64,000 nucleotides of DNA from Alteromonadaceae bacterium (GCA_014872785.1 WKFJ01000014.1:217422-281421); one strand, 5' to 3'; counted from the stretch's first letter, positions 18,000 to 26,953 are shown. Translations and numbers: made by a program. The notes: generated by a model from the sequence alone, not told the origin.

Positions 18000-19316
18000 T
18001 TATTTGGCAACTAAAGGCACCAAAACTAATTCTTGCTGCGGCGGTATTAGGTATCGAGCGCCATCGTCAGTAATTACCACCATTTCTTCGACCGAAATGG
18101 TTTTTGTGGTGCCATCAGGGCGTTTCCACGCGTGAAAACCATCGAACGCGAAGGTCATACCCGCTTTTAACTTTTTATGTGCCGCAGGGCGAACCATTTT
18201 GGCACGTGAACCACCCAGGTTTGGGCCGGTGTCATGAGCAACATAGCCAACGGGGTGTCCCGTACTCCACATCACATATTCTGACCCGGTTCGTTTCATA
18301 ACTTCGCTTTGGGCCGCGTCAACATCAAAGCCAGTGACGCCCGGTTTCATTGCGTTAAAGGCGGCAAAACCACCGTCTCGACCTGATTCCCAGTAATATT
18401 GAATATCTTTTGGTGGCTTAGTTTCACCTGGTTTTAGCACGTAGGCGAAGCGTTGAATGTCGGTTACCCAACGATCGAACACGCGAATGCCAAAATCTGT
18501 TTGAATGACATCGCCGGGCATGATGACCTTATTGGTGGAATGGGAATGGCCTCTGTCAGGCCCTGAATTAACATTGGGGTTTTGCTCAGGTGCCCAGGCA
18601 TCGGTAACGCCATGTTCCGCCATTTTGCGTTTTAGAAACTTGGCGACATCGGCATCTGTGGTTTTGCCGGGAATAATCTGTTGGTAGGCTTCAATTTGCC
18701 ATTTGGCGGTAAGCGCCGCCGCGTGGGTCATGATTTCGACCTCTGCAGGCAACTTAATTGACAACCACTCGTATACCAGTTCTTCGGCACTGACTAAGCG
18801 TTGGCTGTACTTATCGCCCAACAAGCTTTCAAGTGTCATACGTTGACTGTAGCTGAGCCCATCGGCTTGTGCGTTACTGGACGATGAATTAACGGCAATG
18901 CGTTTAAATGGTTTATTCAATATGAAATCTACAGCCATTTTTAATGCCGAGTCACCACGTGGCACGGCAATGACCTTGTCGTGTATTTTTTGTTCGGCCA
19001 AGGCGGTGGCTTCCCCGATGGGTGAGAATACCAAAGAGTGAAACTTATTCTGTTCTAAATAAAAAAGATACGCTGTGGTTGAGCCTGCATTTTCACAACC
19101 TATGTGATCGGCAAGTGGGTCGTTGTTATTTTCACGGCAAACTCCCAGCCACAAGTCGACGTTGGCTGCTTGCATGGCGTTAGGCAAGAGTTCACTAATC
19201 CGCTGTTTGCGTATATCTGGCCATGGATTGGGTTGGTCTAAAAACGAAGTGGCATGAGTGGCCAGCGGATGTAAAAAAAGTACGAATAAACAATAGCCTA
19301 GTAGTGGTTTAAACAC
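18000..19316 (-). CDS. Exported M24-family metallopeptidase
   Basis: About 438 residues with a signal peptide (FKPLLGYCLFVLFLHPLATHA). The start is set at GTG 19316, behind GGGGCG; the frame is open further to an upstream start at 19430. The C-terminal pita-bread domain has QTDFGIRVFDRWVTDIQRFA (two Asp ligands), GHPVGYVAHDTGPNLGG (His) and SVEEMVVIT (Glu). The position that usually reads EPG has FDG (TFAFDGFHAW), so one of the usual Glu ligands seems replaced by Asp. It is probably a proline-specific aminopeptidase or a relative acting in the periplasm. Confidence 0.8.
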   Translation of the reverse strand: MFKPLLGYCLFVLFLHPLATHATSFLDQPNPWPDIRKQRISELLPNAMQAANVDLWLGVCRENNNDPLADHIGCENAGSTTAYLFYLEQNKFHSLVFSPIGEATALAEQKIHDKVIAVPRGDSALKMAVDFILNKPFKRIAVNSSSSNAQADGLSYSQRMTLESLLGDKYSQRLVSAEELVYEWLSIKLPAEVEIMTHAAALTAKWQIEAYQQIIPGKTTDADVAKFLKRKMAEHGVTDAWAPEQNPNVNSGPDRGHSHSTNKVIMPGDVIQTDFGIRVFDRWVTDIQRFAYVLKPGETKPPKDIQYYWESGRDGGFAAFNAMKPGVTGFDVDAAQSEVMKRTGSEYVMWSTGHPVGYVAHDTGPNLGGSRAKMVRPAAHKKLKAGMTFAFDGFHAWKRPDGTTKTISVEEMVVITDDGARYLIPPQQELVLVPLVAK

Positions 19317-19443
19317 AGTATCGCCCCGTTTTTTGATTGCGCAATACCTTAGCCGAGGTGAAATGATTTGGCAAAGAATACTGAGTAGAACAATGAATTT
19401 ACGACACTCCGTAATGAGGGAGTGCCGCAAAGGTCAACGGGCT

Positions 19444-20274
19444 CTATATCGCGCCAAATTTGCCCATTTGATAATCCATGACTGCTTGGCGCAATTCATG
19501 TTGATGATTCATAACAAATGGTCCCATATGGGCGATAGGCTCCTGCAACGGGTTGCCTTTGAAGATCAAGGCTCCTGCACCCAGTTCACCGCCTTTGAGC
19601 TCTGTTAGTTCTGAATTATCTAGCAGAATCATATTGCCGGCGGCAATACCATTCAGTGAGCCTGTATGCACATATATCATAGCAAGTGTACGGTCGGATA
19701 AATCCAGTTTGGCACTGCCATTAGCCTCAAGGGTAATGTCAGCAATGGCAGCATCAGCCGCCAAATTATTTATCGGTGATTCCACGTTATTGCCAGCTAA
19801 ATGCCAATCGCCTGCAAGGGCTTTTAACTGCGCGCCTGTATTATTGCTCGCTACTGGCAGGCCAGTTTCGGTAGAGTCTTGATATAATGCTGGGCGCAAC
19901 TTATCTTTCGCTGGCATATTGACCCAGATTTGGAAACCGTGCATGCCTGCTTCGGCATCGGCTATAGGCATTTCCGAATGAACGACGCCAAAACCTGTGC
20001 TCATCCATTGGACATCGCCATCTGCAATAACTTTTTTATTGCCCATTTGATCTTGGTGTTCGAATCCGCCCTTAATAATGTAGGTAAAGGTTTCCATGCC
20101 TCTGTGAGGATGCGCAGGAAAGCCTCCCATGTAGTCCGCTTTGTCATCAGATTTTAATTCATCAACCATCAGGAAGGGATCTAACAGCTTCCCAGCAAAA
20201 TCGGCTACACGCGCGATTTTTACACCGTCACCGTCTTGCGTTGCCTGACTTGGTATCGTCTGTAAAATTTTCAT
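19444..20274 (-). CDS. Pirin family protein
   Basis: A 276-residue bicupin. The N-terminal cupin carries the pirin metal site GFPAHPHRGMETFTYI and EHQD, with the later FGVVHSEMP supplying the last ligands. The C-terminal cupin ends in a loop with HEL. Pirins bind iron; some act as quercetin 2,3-dioxygenases and others as redox-linked regulators. The upstream 80-165 bp hold four evenly spaced palindromes listed separately, which makes regulated expression likely. Confidence 0.9.
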   Translation of the reverse strand: MKILQTIPSQATQDGDGVKIARVADFAGKLLDPFLMVDELKSDDKADYMGGFPAHPHRGMETFTYIIKGGFEHQDQMGNKKVIADGDVQWMSTGFGVVHSEMPIADAEAGMHGFQIWVNMPAKDKLRPALYQDSTETGLPVASNNTGAQLKALAGDWHLAGNNVESPINNLAADAAIADITLEANGSAKLDLSDRTLAMIYVHTGSLNGIAAGNMILLDNSELTELKGGELGAGALIFKGNPLQEPIAHMGPFVMNHQHELRQAVMDYQMGKFGAI

Positions 20275-20355
20275 AATGTCATCCTGTTTGATTTCAATGA
20301 CCTTAGTTTATTTTCTTTATATGCGAATTAAAATTGCAAAATAATGACAATAAAG

Positions 20356-20439
20356 TTCTAAATATTAGAACTAACTCTTTCTGAATCTTAGAGCCAACTC
20401 GTTCTAAATATTAGAATTAATTCGTTGTAAATATTTGCA
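20356..20439. promoter_or_regulatory. Four palindromic operator-like repeats at 23-bp spacing
   Basis: The 15-mer palindrome TTCTAAATATTAGAA occurs exactly at 20356-20370 and 20402-20416. A diverged copy lies at 20379-20393 (TTCTGAATCTTAGAG) and a weaker one at 20425-20439 (TTGTAAATATTTGCA). Each start is 23 bp after the previous one. The array lies in the leader of the pirin gene and probably binds a dimeric repressor or activator cooperatively. Confidence 0.75.
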
Positions 20440-20471
20440 TCTGTGAGGCTGCATCCCATAACTATGAAGTT

Positions 20472-20737
20472 AGAGCCTGTTGAACTTTGCAGTATAAGTT
20501 TTGTTCAATCTGAGCGCTTTCTGGTCGCGGCATTGCTTTGTAGGCCTAGTGGACTAAGTCAAAAAGCAACAACAAAGAGCAGGATGCGCACAGGAAGAAC
20601 CCTTCGGGCAGCGCTTGTTTGGTATTTCTACTGCGTTATCGCCTTTTTATGTAGAGCAACTACACTACAAAGACTCTGCCTTATATAAATACCAAACAAA
20701 CTGCTGCAAAATAATACTGCAAAGTTCAACAGGCTCT
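20472..20737. mobile_element. 266-bp MITE-like element with 24-bp perfect terminal inverted repeats
   Basis: The left end starts AGAGCCTGTTGAACTTTGCA and continues GTAT. The right end is its exact reverse complement. The interior encodes no protein and has its own inner inverted pair TTTGGTATTT/AAATACCAAA. The ends resemble those of some IS5-family elements (GAGCCTG...), which would make this a non-autonomous derivative; that link is inference. No exact target duplication is visible (flanking TTA on one side and TTG on the other, if 3 bp is expected). Confidence 0.75.
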
Positions 20738-20774
20738 TGTATGTAGAGCATTAAATTGAGGGAAGAAACATAAA

Positions 20775-21452
20775 ATGATAATAAGGAAACTCTGCACTGC
20801 GCTACTGTTTTCAGCGGTTGCCACGGTTACTAATGCAGGAGAGGTGTATAGCCAACTGCCAAGCGAAATAAAAGCGTCTGATGCCTACGTATTTTATTCT
20901 CATGGCTATATTGTCGAAGGTGACAATCCAACGCCCAGAGATTCTCGTTTTGGTTGGGGAAAGTATGACTTTCCTGCAATTAAAAAAAGTTTAGCTGATT
21001 CGCCGTTTCACGTTATCGCGACCCACAGGTCAAAAAATACCAACCCATTTGACTACTCAAAATCACTTGCAAAACAAGTGAGAACCTTGCTTGAGGCCGG
21101 TGTTAAGCCTTCTAATATTACCATCATGGGTTTTTCTCGCGGCGCATTTATCACCGGGCTCACCTCAAATTTACTGAAGGACACGCCTGTAAATACCATC
21201 ATTCTTGCGGGGTGTGGACGTTTGGTGACCAGACAACACGATGATATTTCGGTGTACGGTGATGTGCTATCGGTTTACGAGGCATCAGACCGCGCCAGCA
21301 CCTGCGCGCGATTAAAAGACAAAAGCCCAGATGTGAAGTCTTATCAGGAAATCAGTATTAATACTGGATTATCACATGGTGCGTTTTACCGTCCCATTCC
21401 AGAATGGATAGAGCCAGTGAAGCAGTGGATTGTTGATAAGATGCAAAAATAG
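20775..21452 (+). CDS. Exported alpha/beta hydrolase
   Basis: A 225-residue protein with a signal peptide (LCTALLFSAVATVTNAGE). The nucleophile elbow is MGFSRGAF. An oxyanion-side region VFYSHGYIVEG lies near the N-terminus, and a late His is available in LSHGAFY. The small size and Arg after the nucleophile suggest a carboxylesterase or lipase-like enzyme of the periplasm. The substrate is unknown. GAGGGAAG precedes the ATG. The MITE-like element ends 37 bp upstream, so it probably carries or displaces part of this promoter. Confidence 0.75.
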   Translation: MIIRKLCTALLFSAVATVTNAGEVYSQLPSEIKASDAYVFYSHGYIVEGDNPTPRDSRFGWGKYDFPAIKKSLADSPFHVIATHRSKNTNPFDYSKSLAKQVRTLLEAGVKPSNITIMGFSRGAFITGLTSNLLKDTPVNTIILAGCGRLVTRQHDDISVYGDVLSVYEASDRASTCARLKDKSPDVKSYQEISINTGLSHGAFYRPIPEWIEPVKQWIVDKMQK

Positions 21453-21475
21453 GGCACATTAGCCCTATTTTTTTA
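21450..21475 (+). terminator. Rho-independent terminator
   Basis: AGGGC and GCCCT form a stem with loop ACATTA, followed by ATTTTTTT. The stem overlaps the end of the hydrolase gene. Confidence 0.8.
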
Positions 21476-21504
21476 GGTTTCTAGAGTTTTGCGGCGTAAA
21501 CGCT

Positions 21505-22836
21505 CTATTGCTGATTTGCCTTTGCATTGAGCTCTTTCGCCCAACGAATCAGTTGATTACTGATTCGCTCATCCCATTTGCCCGGTTTGCCAGAAAACGA
21601 ATCGATGGCAGCCTCGTGTATTGTATCCCAATGGTCTAACCCCGGAAATTTATACACTTCGAAGTTTTGGTGATTATTTTTTGTTAGCACCTCTGCAATC
21701 ATATCAATATCGTATTCAGACATGATCCAATCATTAGTACCCCAACGAATTTTGGCTGGCACCGTCAGTTTTGACCATTCTCCCGCAAAATTAAAGTCCT
21801 GTACTTGATGGTAGTAGCTGACGGGGCGGCCATACATATGCGCGTCGCCATGATAGTTGTGCTCAGCTAACAGAGGATTGCTATCGACAACTTGTTTATA
21901 GGTTTTCTTCTCAATCAGCATCCCGTAGTAAAGCGGAATATAAACCTTGTTAATTAGCTCGTTGACCTCTTCTTGAGTTTTGCCTTGCATGGTTTTAATT
22001 CGGCGCTCTATCTCTAACATATGTTCAAACCAGCTGCGATAGAAAGTGCCATCTGCAATGATGCCATTGAGTTTGTACTTGTTGGCAAGATAGGGCGCAA
22101 GCGCGCTACCCATACTACTGCCGTAGACAATAACTCTGTTGCTATCGACCAGGGGATGTTTAAGCAACTGTTGCAGCGCGACTTCAATACCGTTTAGCTC
22201 GACGTGAAAGTCGGTTTTTGAGCAATCTCCTTCGCTGTCACCCACGCCTGGCTTTTCAATGCGTTTTACCAGCATGCCTGATTGTTCAATGAGATTGCGA
22301 ACCGAGCGAACAAAGTTGGACTTTCGTCCCGGCAGGTATTCCATGCTCGAACAACTCAAACCACCAACAATGAATATTGCCGGTAACTTGGTAGAAGTAT
22401 TGGAAGGGTAGGTAATGATGCTGCGCTGTTTTATGTTGAAGTCATTTACAAAGAAGTCGTAGTCAACCTCAAGACCCGAATAACTCTCTTTGGGTGCCGG
22501 TTCGAAGGTCACATCTGTTTGGCTGACAACGCCATTTCTCTTGTAGGTTATCCTGTAGTTTTTGTTGGCTCTGAGACCATAAGATATTTCCCACCATACG
22601 TTGCCGTCGGTCACTAGTTGTCCATCAACGGCAATAATAATGTCGCCTTTTTGTAATTCTGTTTTTTGTAGTGCTGACTCAGGTTCAATTAACGTGATTT
22701 CTCTGCCTGTTGGTGATTGGGGTGCGAAGCTGGCGAGCCATCGAGCCCGTCTATCTTGGTTATTTTCGGCGGCGCTTACATTTGTACCTGATATTGGTAG
22801 AAGCCCTGTAATTATTGATATCAATAGCTTATTCAT
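21505..22836 (-). CDS. Exported PDZ plus alpha/beta hydrolase protein
   Basis: A 443-residue protein with a signal peptide (LLISIITGLLPISGTNVSA). Residues ~45-105 look like a PDZ domain (LQKTELQKGDIIIAVDGQLV). The hydrolase domain follows, with nucleophile elbow VYGSSMGSALAPYLA, the acid in RWGTNDWIMSEYD and the His in PGLDHWDTI. The combination suggests a peptidase or esterase with a peptide-binding module. The start is at ATG 22836, preceded by AAGGA. It is divergent from a LytTR regulator gene 133 bp away, which may control it. Confidence 0.75.
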   Translation of the reverse strand: MNKLLISIITGLLPISGTNVSAAENNQDRRARWLASFAPQSPTGREITLIEPESALQKTELQKGDIIIAVDGQLVTDGNVWWEISYGLRANKNYRITYKRNGVVSQTDVTFEPAPKESYSGLEVDYDFFVNDFNIKQRSIITYPSNTSTKLPAIFIVGGLSCSSMEYLPGRKSNFVRSVRNLIEQSGMLVKRIEKPGVGDSEGDCSKTDFHVELNGIEVALQQLLKHPLVDSNRVIVYGSSMGSALAPYLANKYKLNGIIADGTFYRSWFEHMLEIERRIKTMQGKTQEEVNELINKVYIPLYYGMLIEKKTYKQVVDSNPLLAEHNYHGDAHMYGRPVSYYHQVQDFNFAGEWSKLTVPAKIRWGTNDWIMSEYDIDMIAEVLTKNNHQNFEVYKFPGLDHWDTIHEAAIDSFSGKPGKWDERISNQLIRWAKELNAKANQQ

Positions 22837-22969
22837 AAACAAATCCTTACCTCTTTGTCGTCGTTGAGTACTTGTGACATTTGTTTTGCCAGCTCATACT
22901 AGTGCTCCCCGGTAAGAACCATTTATGTATTATTTGAATGACTGAAAAATTGATGCGAAACGGACGAAA

Positions 22970-23773
22970 ATGATGACGAAGCTCAGCGATTTTTCACCCA
23001 CATTTCCCAGTGGCTATATAGCGGGTTCACGTTTTTTGACCCATTCATTGTTTTGGGTGGGGTATTACATCCTTTTCAGTATTATTTGGATGAAGCCTGA
23101 CATTGGCTATTTTGCCTCTTTCTTTCTCGAGTTTATTTTGATGCCGGTTCGCATTCTATCTGCCTATTGCATGATTTATGTGTTGATACCCGGCTACCTG
23201 GTCAAACAACGTTACAGGCTGTTCTTCGGCCACTACTTTTTACTCATATTGTTGGCTGGTGCGTTACAAACCATATTTGGTTATTTCTTTTACGAGAAGT
23301 TGTTACTGAATTCACAGGCGAGTTCGCTGTTCTCAGTGTCGGGCTTGATTCGCAACTGCATATTGGTCAATACCACCGTTTTACTGCTTGGAACCGCGAA
23401 GGTGTTTCAGCTTTATATACAATTGCAGAATGATATTGAAAATAAATCCAATGGTGATACCCATGATTACATTGAAGTTAAGTCTGATAGGGCGGTGCAC
23501 AGACTAAAAACCGACTCAATCGCCTACGTCCAAGGCATGGGTAACTATGTAACTTACTATTTGGTGGATGGCGATAAAAAGCTTGTTTATGGCTCGTTAA
23601 AAGAGGCGCAAAAACAACTGCCTGCCCATTTTATCCGAATTCACCGATCTTACATTGCTAATCGCGAACTAATTGAAGCTTACACTCAGGAACAGGTGAC
23701 CATTTCAGGTCTCACTGTTCCAAGAGGTGCCAGTATCACAGATGCCGAGTTGTCCTTGACATCCGCGTCTTAG
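22970..23773 (+). CDS. Membrane-bound LytTR-type transcriptional regulator
   Basis: A 267-residue protein. The N-terminal half has about four membrane segments (residues ~22-45, ~50-75, ~85-108 and ~125-145). The C-terminal ~100 residues are a LytTR DNA-binding domain: YIEVKSDRAVHRLKTDSIAY, GSLKEAQKQLP, FIRIHRSYIANRELIE and a closing VPRGASI. There is no receiver domain, so the membrane part probably senses directly. It is divergent from the PDZ-hydrolase gene, its best candidate target. Confidence 0.85.
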   Translation: MMTKLSDFSPTFPSGYIAGSRFLTHSLFWVGYYILFSIIWMKPDIGYFASFFLEFILMPVRILSAYCMIYVLIPGYLVKQRYRLFFGHYFLLILLAGALQTIFGYFFYEKLLLNSQASSLFSVSGLIRNCILVNTTVLLLGTAKVFQLYIQLQNDIENKSNGDTHDYIEVKSDRAVHRLKTDSIAYVQGMGNYVTYYLVDGDKKLVYGSLKEAQKQLPAHFIRIHRSYIANRELIEAYTQEQVTISGLTVPRGASITDAELSLTSAS

Positions 23774-23783
23774 TTTGAAAAGA

Positions 23784-23819
23784 CTCATAATTTGTAAGGG
23801 GCTCATAGTTTGTAAGGGA
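23784..23819. repeat. Tandem 18-bp duplication at the crotonase stop
   Basis: CTCATAATTTGTAAGGGG is followed directly by CTCATAGTTTGTAAGGGA, identical at 16 of 18 positions. On the minus strand the unit encodes the last residues and stop of the crotonase gene, so the end of the gene appears to have been copied in tandem. Confidence 0.7.
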
Positions 23820-24594
23820 TTGTGGGGTCTTGCGTTTCGCGTTTTCGGGCAATTTTGACATTCTCGCCAACAATGACTTTTATCTGATAGCCACTTTCTC
23901 TGGCCAGTAAACCTGCGTCACTGCGATTGGGAAACTGACGATACAGCTTTTTGATTGCCGCGATACTGTCTGGCGATCGGTTCATTAGCTTTTCCGCCAT
24001 AAGTTTGGCTGCTTCAAGTGGTTCGTCGGCAACTTCGGTAATGAGGTTAGTACTAAGAGCGTCTTGAGCTGAAATTTCCTCTGCGGTCATGGCCCACAGC
24101 ATAGATTTGTCGGTGGGCAGTTGTTCACGCAAAGCTAGTGAGCCGCCCATGTCCGGAATTAAGCCCCATTTGTTCTCCATAATGGCAAAAGAAGCATCTG
24201 GCGTAGCGATTCTAAAGTCCCCCCCTAGAGCAATTTGCAGTCCGCCGCCCCAACACCTGCCGTGAATTGCCATAATCACTGGAAATGGCACCTTGCGCCA
24301 GTTGGTGCTGACTCGTTGTGCCTTGTTGGAAGAGCCAGGCCACCATTTCCATAACAAACTCATGGCTTTTTTCTGACTGGCTAATACTGATTTAACATCA
24401 ATTCCGGTACAAAAGTCGGCGCCTTCGCCTGAAACAATGGCAACACGCAAGTCGCTACGCGAGCGTAAGTGTTTTGACACATGGTCTATTTCGTCAAACA
24501 TTTGCATGTCGATTGCGTTGAGTTTATCTGGACGATTAATGACGACATGAGCGATGTGATTTTCGACATAGAACTTGAGGCGTTGATAAGACAT
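23803..24594 (-). CDS. Crotonase / enoyl-CoA hydratase family protein
   Basis: A 263-residue enzyme with the crotonase fold. The first oxyanion block is GEGADFCTGIDVKSV and the second is HGRCWGGGLQIALGGDFRIA. They are followed by ASFAIMENKWGLIPDMGG, where the Glu is a candidate catalytic residue. It acts on acyl-CoA thioesters in the cytoplasm. No fatty-acid degradation genes are adjacent, so the substrate is open. Confidence 0.87.
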   Translation of the reverse strand: MSYQRLKFYVENHIAHVVINRPDKLNAIDMQMFDEIDHVSKHLRSRSDLRVAIVSGEGADFCTGIDVKSVLASQKKAMSLLWKWWPGSSNKAQRVSTNWRKVPFPVIMAIHGRCWGGGLQIALGGDFRIATPDASFAIMENKWGLIPDMGGSLALREQLPTDKSMLWAMTAEEISAQDALSTNLITEVADEPLEAAKLMAEKLMNRSPDSIAAIKKLYRQFPNRSDAGLLARESGYQIKVIVGENVKIARKRETQDPTIPYKL

Positions 24595-24747
24595 ATAGGC
24601 ACACTTTTGTTTTAGTTTTGCTCAAGCTTATTAGAGTCTTGGAGGAAATTCGAGAGATAATTAACAAGTTTTATACACTTGTTTGAATTTGCTCAGTTGT
24701 TTCTCTGAATCTTAGTGTAGATGCCGTTCCATGGCCTGGGATTAGGG

Positions 24748-25050
24748 CTACTTGCTGGGTTGCTTGAGTAGTTCTCTTATGAGTGCCGAGCGGCTTATTT
24801 GTTTTTCCTGTGCGAGCTTGAATAGTTGCTCGCGGGCTTGCTTGTCTAGGGTAAAACAATGTCGGCTCATTTTATTAGCAGAGGAGGTAACTTCCAGCAC
24901 TTCCACGTTAGAGCCGTCGATAGATATAACATTGTTTATTACCGGCAAATTTCCAGTGTATACGTCCTTTGCTTGTTCAATAAACTCGTCAAAGTCGACT
25001 TTGCGTTTTTCAGGCACAGACGCTTTGCGCTTCAAGGTTAATAAACTCAT
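24748..25050 (-). CDS. Small ParA-partner protein, probable ribbon-helix-helix
   Basis: A 100-residue basic protein translated from ATG 25050, which overlaps the end of the ParA gene by 41 bp. An upstream in-frame TTG at 25056 is an alternative. The C-terminus (LAQEKQISRSALIRELLKQ) has the ribbon-helix-helix pattern of CopG/ParG-like DNA-binding partners. The arrangement of ATPase then small DNA-binding protein is that of a partition pair. No parS-like repeats are obvious nearby. Confidence 0.65.
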   Translation of the reverse strand: MSLLTLKRKASVPEKRKVDFDEFIEQAKDVYTGNLPVINNVISIDGSNVEVLEVTSSANKMSRHCFTLDKQAREQLFKLAQEKQISRSALIRELLKQPSK

Positions 25051-25708
25051 TGGCAATCTCGTGATGTGAAGCTTGAATTAACTCATGGAAAATGGCTTGA
25101 ATTTCCATACTGGCTTTGCCACTAACGTCTTTTTCCATTACCGACATACCGCTTTCTTCACTGTCATCGTAAATATTTCGAGAAAATGTGATGGCATTAA
25201 GCACGGGTAAATCGAAAGAGCGACACACTTCTTTAGCTTCCAATATGCGACTCGCCATTGAAGGCAGAGAAGGGCACTGAGTAATCACAAAGGCAACATT
25301 CATTTTGGGATTAACCATTTTACAGGTTGAGACAATGTCTTCCATATGCACAACGGTTTTCAAATCTCTGCGTTTAGGACGCAGAGGGAGCAATATATGG
25401 TCGGCTACTGCCATCGAGGAGCGCAACGCAAGATTGTCCTGACCGCCACAATCAATGATGACGTAGTCAAACGAGTTGTTTAAGCTGATGAGCTCGTTGC
25501 GAATTTTGCCATAAAGTTGCACGCAATTAATTTTGCTCAATGACTCATCATTGTTTCGCTCTTGGATCCAATCAGAGGTGGTGCGCTGTGGGTCGCAATC
25601 CACCATCATTAATGAATCGCTGATATGGTTTTTAATGTATACGGCGATATTTTGTGCCAGACAACTTTTGCCGCTGCCACCTTTTTCGCCACCAACGAGA
25701 ATAATCAT
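25010..25708 (-). CDS. ParA/MinD-family ATPase
   Basis: A 232-residue cytoplasmic ATPase with a deviant Walker A motif (GGEKGGSGKS, residues 7-16). Walker A' appears in MMVDCDPQRTTSDW and Walker B in YVIIDCGGQDN. Proteins of this family move plasmids, chromosomes or protein clusters by ATP-driven gradients. This one is paired with a small DNA-binding protein and lies outside any parAB-oriC context, so it may be a relic of a mobile element or a cargo-positioning system. Confidence 0.85.
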   Translation of the reverse strand: MIILVGGEKGGSGKSCLAQNIAVYIKNHISDSLMMVDCDPQRTTSDWIQERNNDESLSKINCVQLYGKIRNELISLNNSFDYVIIDCGGQDNLALRSSMAVADHILLPLRPKRRDLKTVVHMEDIVSTCKMVNPKMNVAFVITQCPSLPSMASRILEAKEVCRSFDLPVLNAITFSRNIYDDSEESGMSVMEKDVSGKASMEIQAIFHELIQASHHEIANEFINLEAQSVCA

Positions 25709-25826
25709 ATGATCACTCCAAAATGTTTCTTACTGCTTTTACATAATACGCAGTAAGAAAAATTTGCAGTGATTAATAAATGTACAATGTGATGCCTTTC
25801 AATACCTTTTTGGAGCAGTGACTTGC

Positions 25827-26723
25827 TTATTGGAAAAAGTAACCAACACTCGTCGACCAAGAAGTAGAGTTGTCGTCAGTACCAAAATCAAACGATGCGT
25901 CTACGTCCCACACTAGGTTGTCAGTCACATCGACCGAAAGGTAAAGATTGACCTGACCATAACTTTCAGAGCCAACGGCGGCGAAAGCATTAATCTGATC
26001 TCTAATGTCTACATCGCGAATTTGGCTCACGTTAGTGCCATTGCGACTGATGGCCGCTGAACCACTGTCGGTAAGCTCATTCCAGCTGATAAAAGAACCA
26101 ATTAGTACAGAGCGGTTATCCGTCAATGACCAGTAGTGACTGATGCCGCCACCTAACGATACGAACAAGGAGTCGCCCTCGTCGACAGAGGTTTCCAGAG
26201 GTCTGTCTGGATCAGGAGCATCAATAACTGAGTCTTGTTCCCAATCGGAGTAATGCACACCCGTATAAAGACTGAACTGCCAATCATCGCTGCTAAAGTA
26301 ACGACTCAGACCTATAGAGTGCGTATTGGCTTTTGCTTCAATTTGTGAATTTGGCTGATTCTGGGTTAATACAACAGAAAACTCTTTATCGCTGTATTGA
26401 GAATACTGGTAGTAAGTAGACCAATTTTCTAGGTTGTAAGAAATACCCGCACCCAAGGTTTCCACTTCATAGTCAACCTGAATGAGGTTGTTTTGTGTGA
26501 CGTTGTCGCTGTAGCGGGAAGAGTCAATCGACACTGAAATCTCTTCAGTAACATCAAAATCTGCCATTAAAGACACACCACTTGGCGTTAAATTGAGTGT
26601 TTGCTCACCCACAGAGGTGGTGAGTTCAGTTTCCCCATAGCCAATGTAAATTGAATTTCCCCAGCATAGAGCCGGAAGTGCAGAAAATAAGAGTGTGCTT
26701 GCTTTTAGGGAGAGTTGCTTCAT
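25827..26723 (-). CDS. Probable outer-membrane beta-barrel protein
   Basis: A 298-residue protein with a signal peptide (LLFSALPALCWG). Alternating aromatic and polar strands run throughout, such as WSTYYQYSQYSDKEF and DWQFSLYTGVHYSDWEQ, and the protein ends in a terminal aromatic strand (SVGYFFQ). There is no plug or passenger domain. The size fits a 10-12-strand barrel of unknown function. It is 118 bp from the ParA start on the same strand, downstream of it is the partition pair, but a link is unproven. Confidence 0.75.
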   Translation of the reverse strand: MKQLSLKASTLLFSALPALCWGNSIYIGYGETELTTSVGEQTLNLTPSGVSLMADFDVTEEISVSIDSSRYSDNVTQNNLIQVDYEVETLGAGISYNLENWSTYYQYSQYSDKEFSVVLTQNQPNSQIEAKANTHSIGLSRYFSSDDWQFSLYTGVHYSDWEQDSVIDAPDPDRPLETSVDEGDSLFVSLGGGISHYWSLTDNRSVLIGSFISWNELTDSGSAAISRNGTNVSQIRDVDIRDQINAFAAVGSESYGQVNLYLSVDVTDNLVWDVDASFDFGTDDNSTSWSTSVGYFFQ

Positions 26724-26928
26724 CTAATTTGGGTTTGTGAGAATTTGTTAGCTAATCTAAGTGGCGAGAAGAGAAAAATCAAATGTAAGTGCGTCGATGG
26801 CGTTGTGAACAAACCCATTGGCTCAATAGTTGTTATCAATATTCCACAAAAATACATTCATAGAAGAATTTGTTCTCAACTTTAGTAAGTGTTGACTGAT
26901 TAAAACAAGCGTTTGCCCCGGTAGTCAT

Positions 26929-26953
26929 GAAAACGACCCATTGGGTCGTTTTT
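26929..26953. terminator. Hairpin with T-run
   Basis: AAAACGACCC and GGGTCGTTTT pair perfectly around ATT, followed by a further T. The same CGACCC..GGGTCG core recurs at 27065-27079. Confidence 0.65.
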
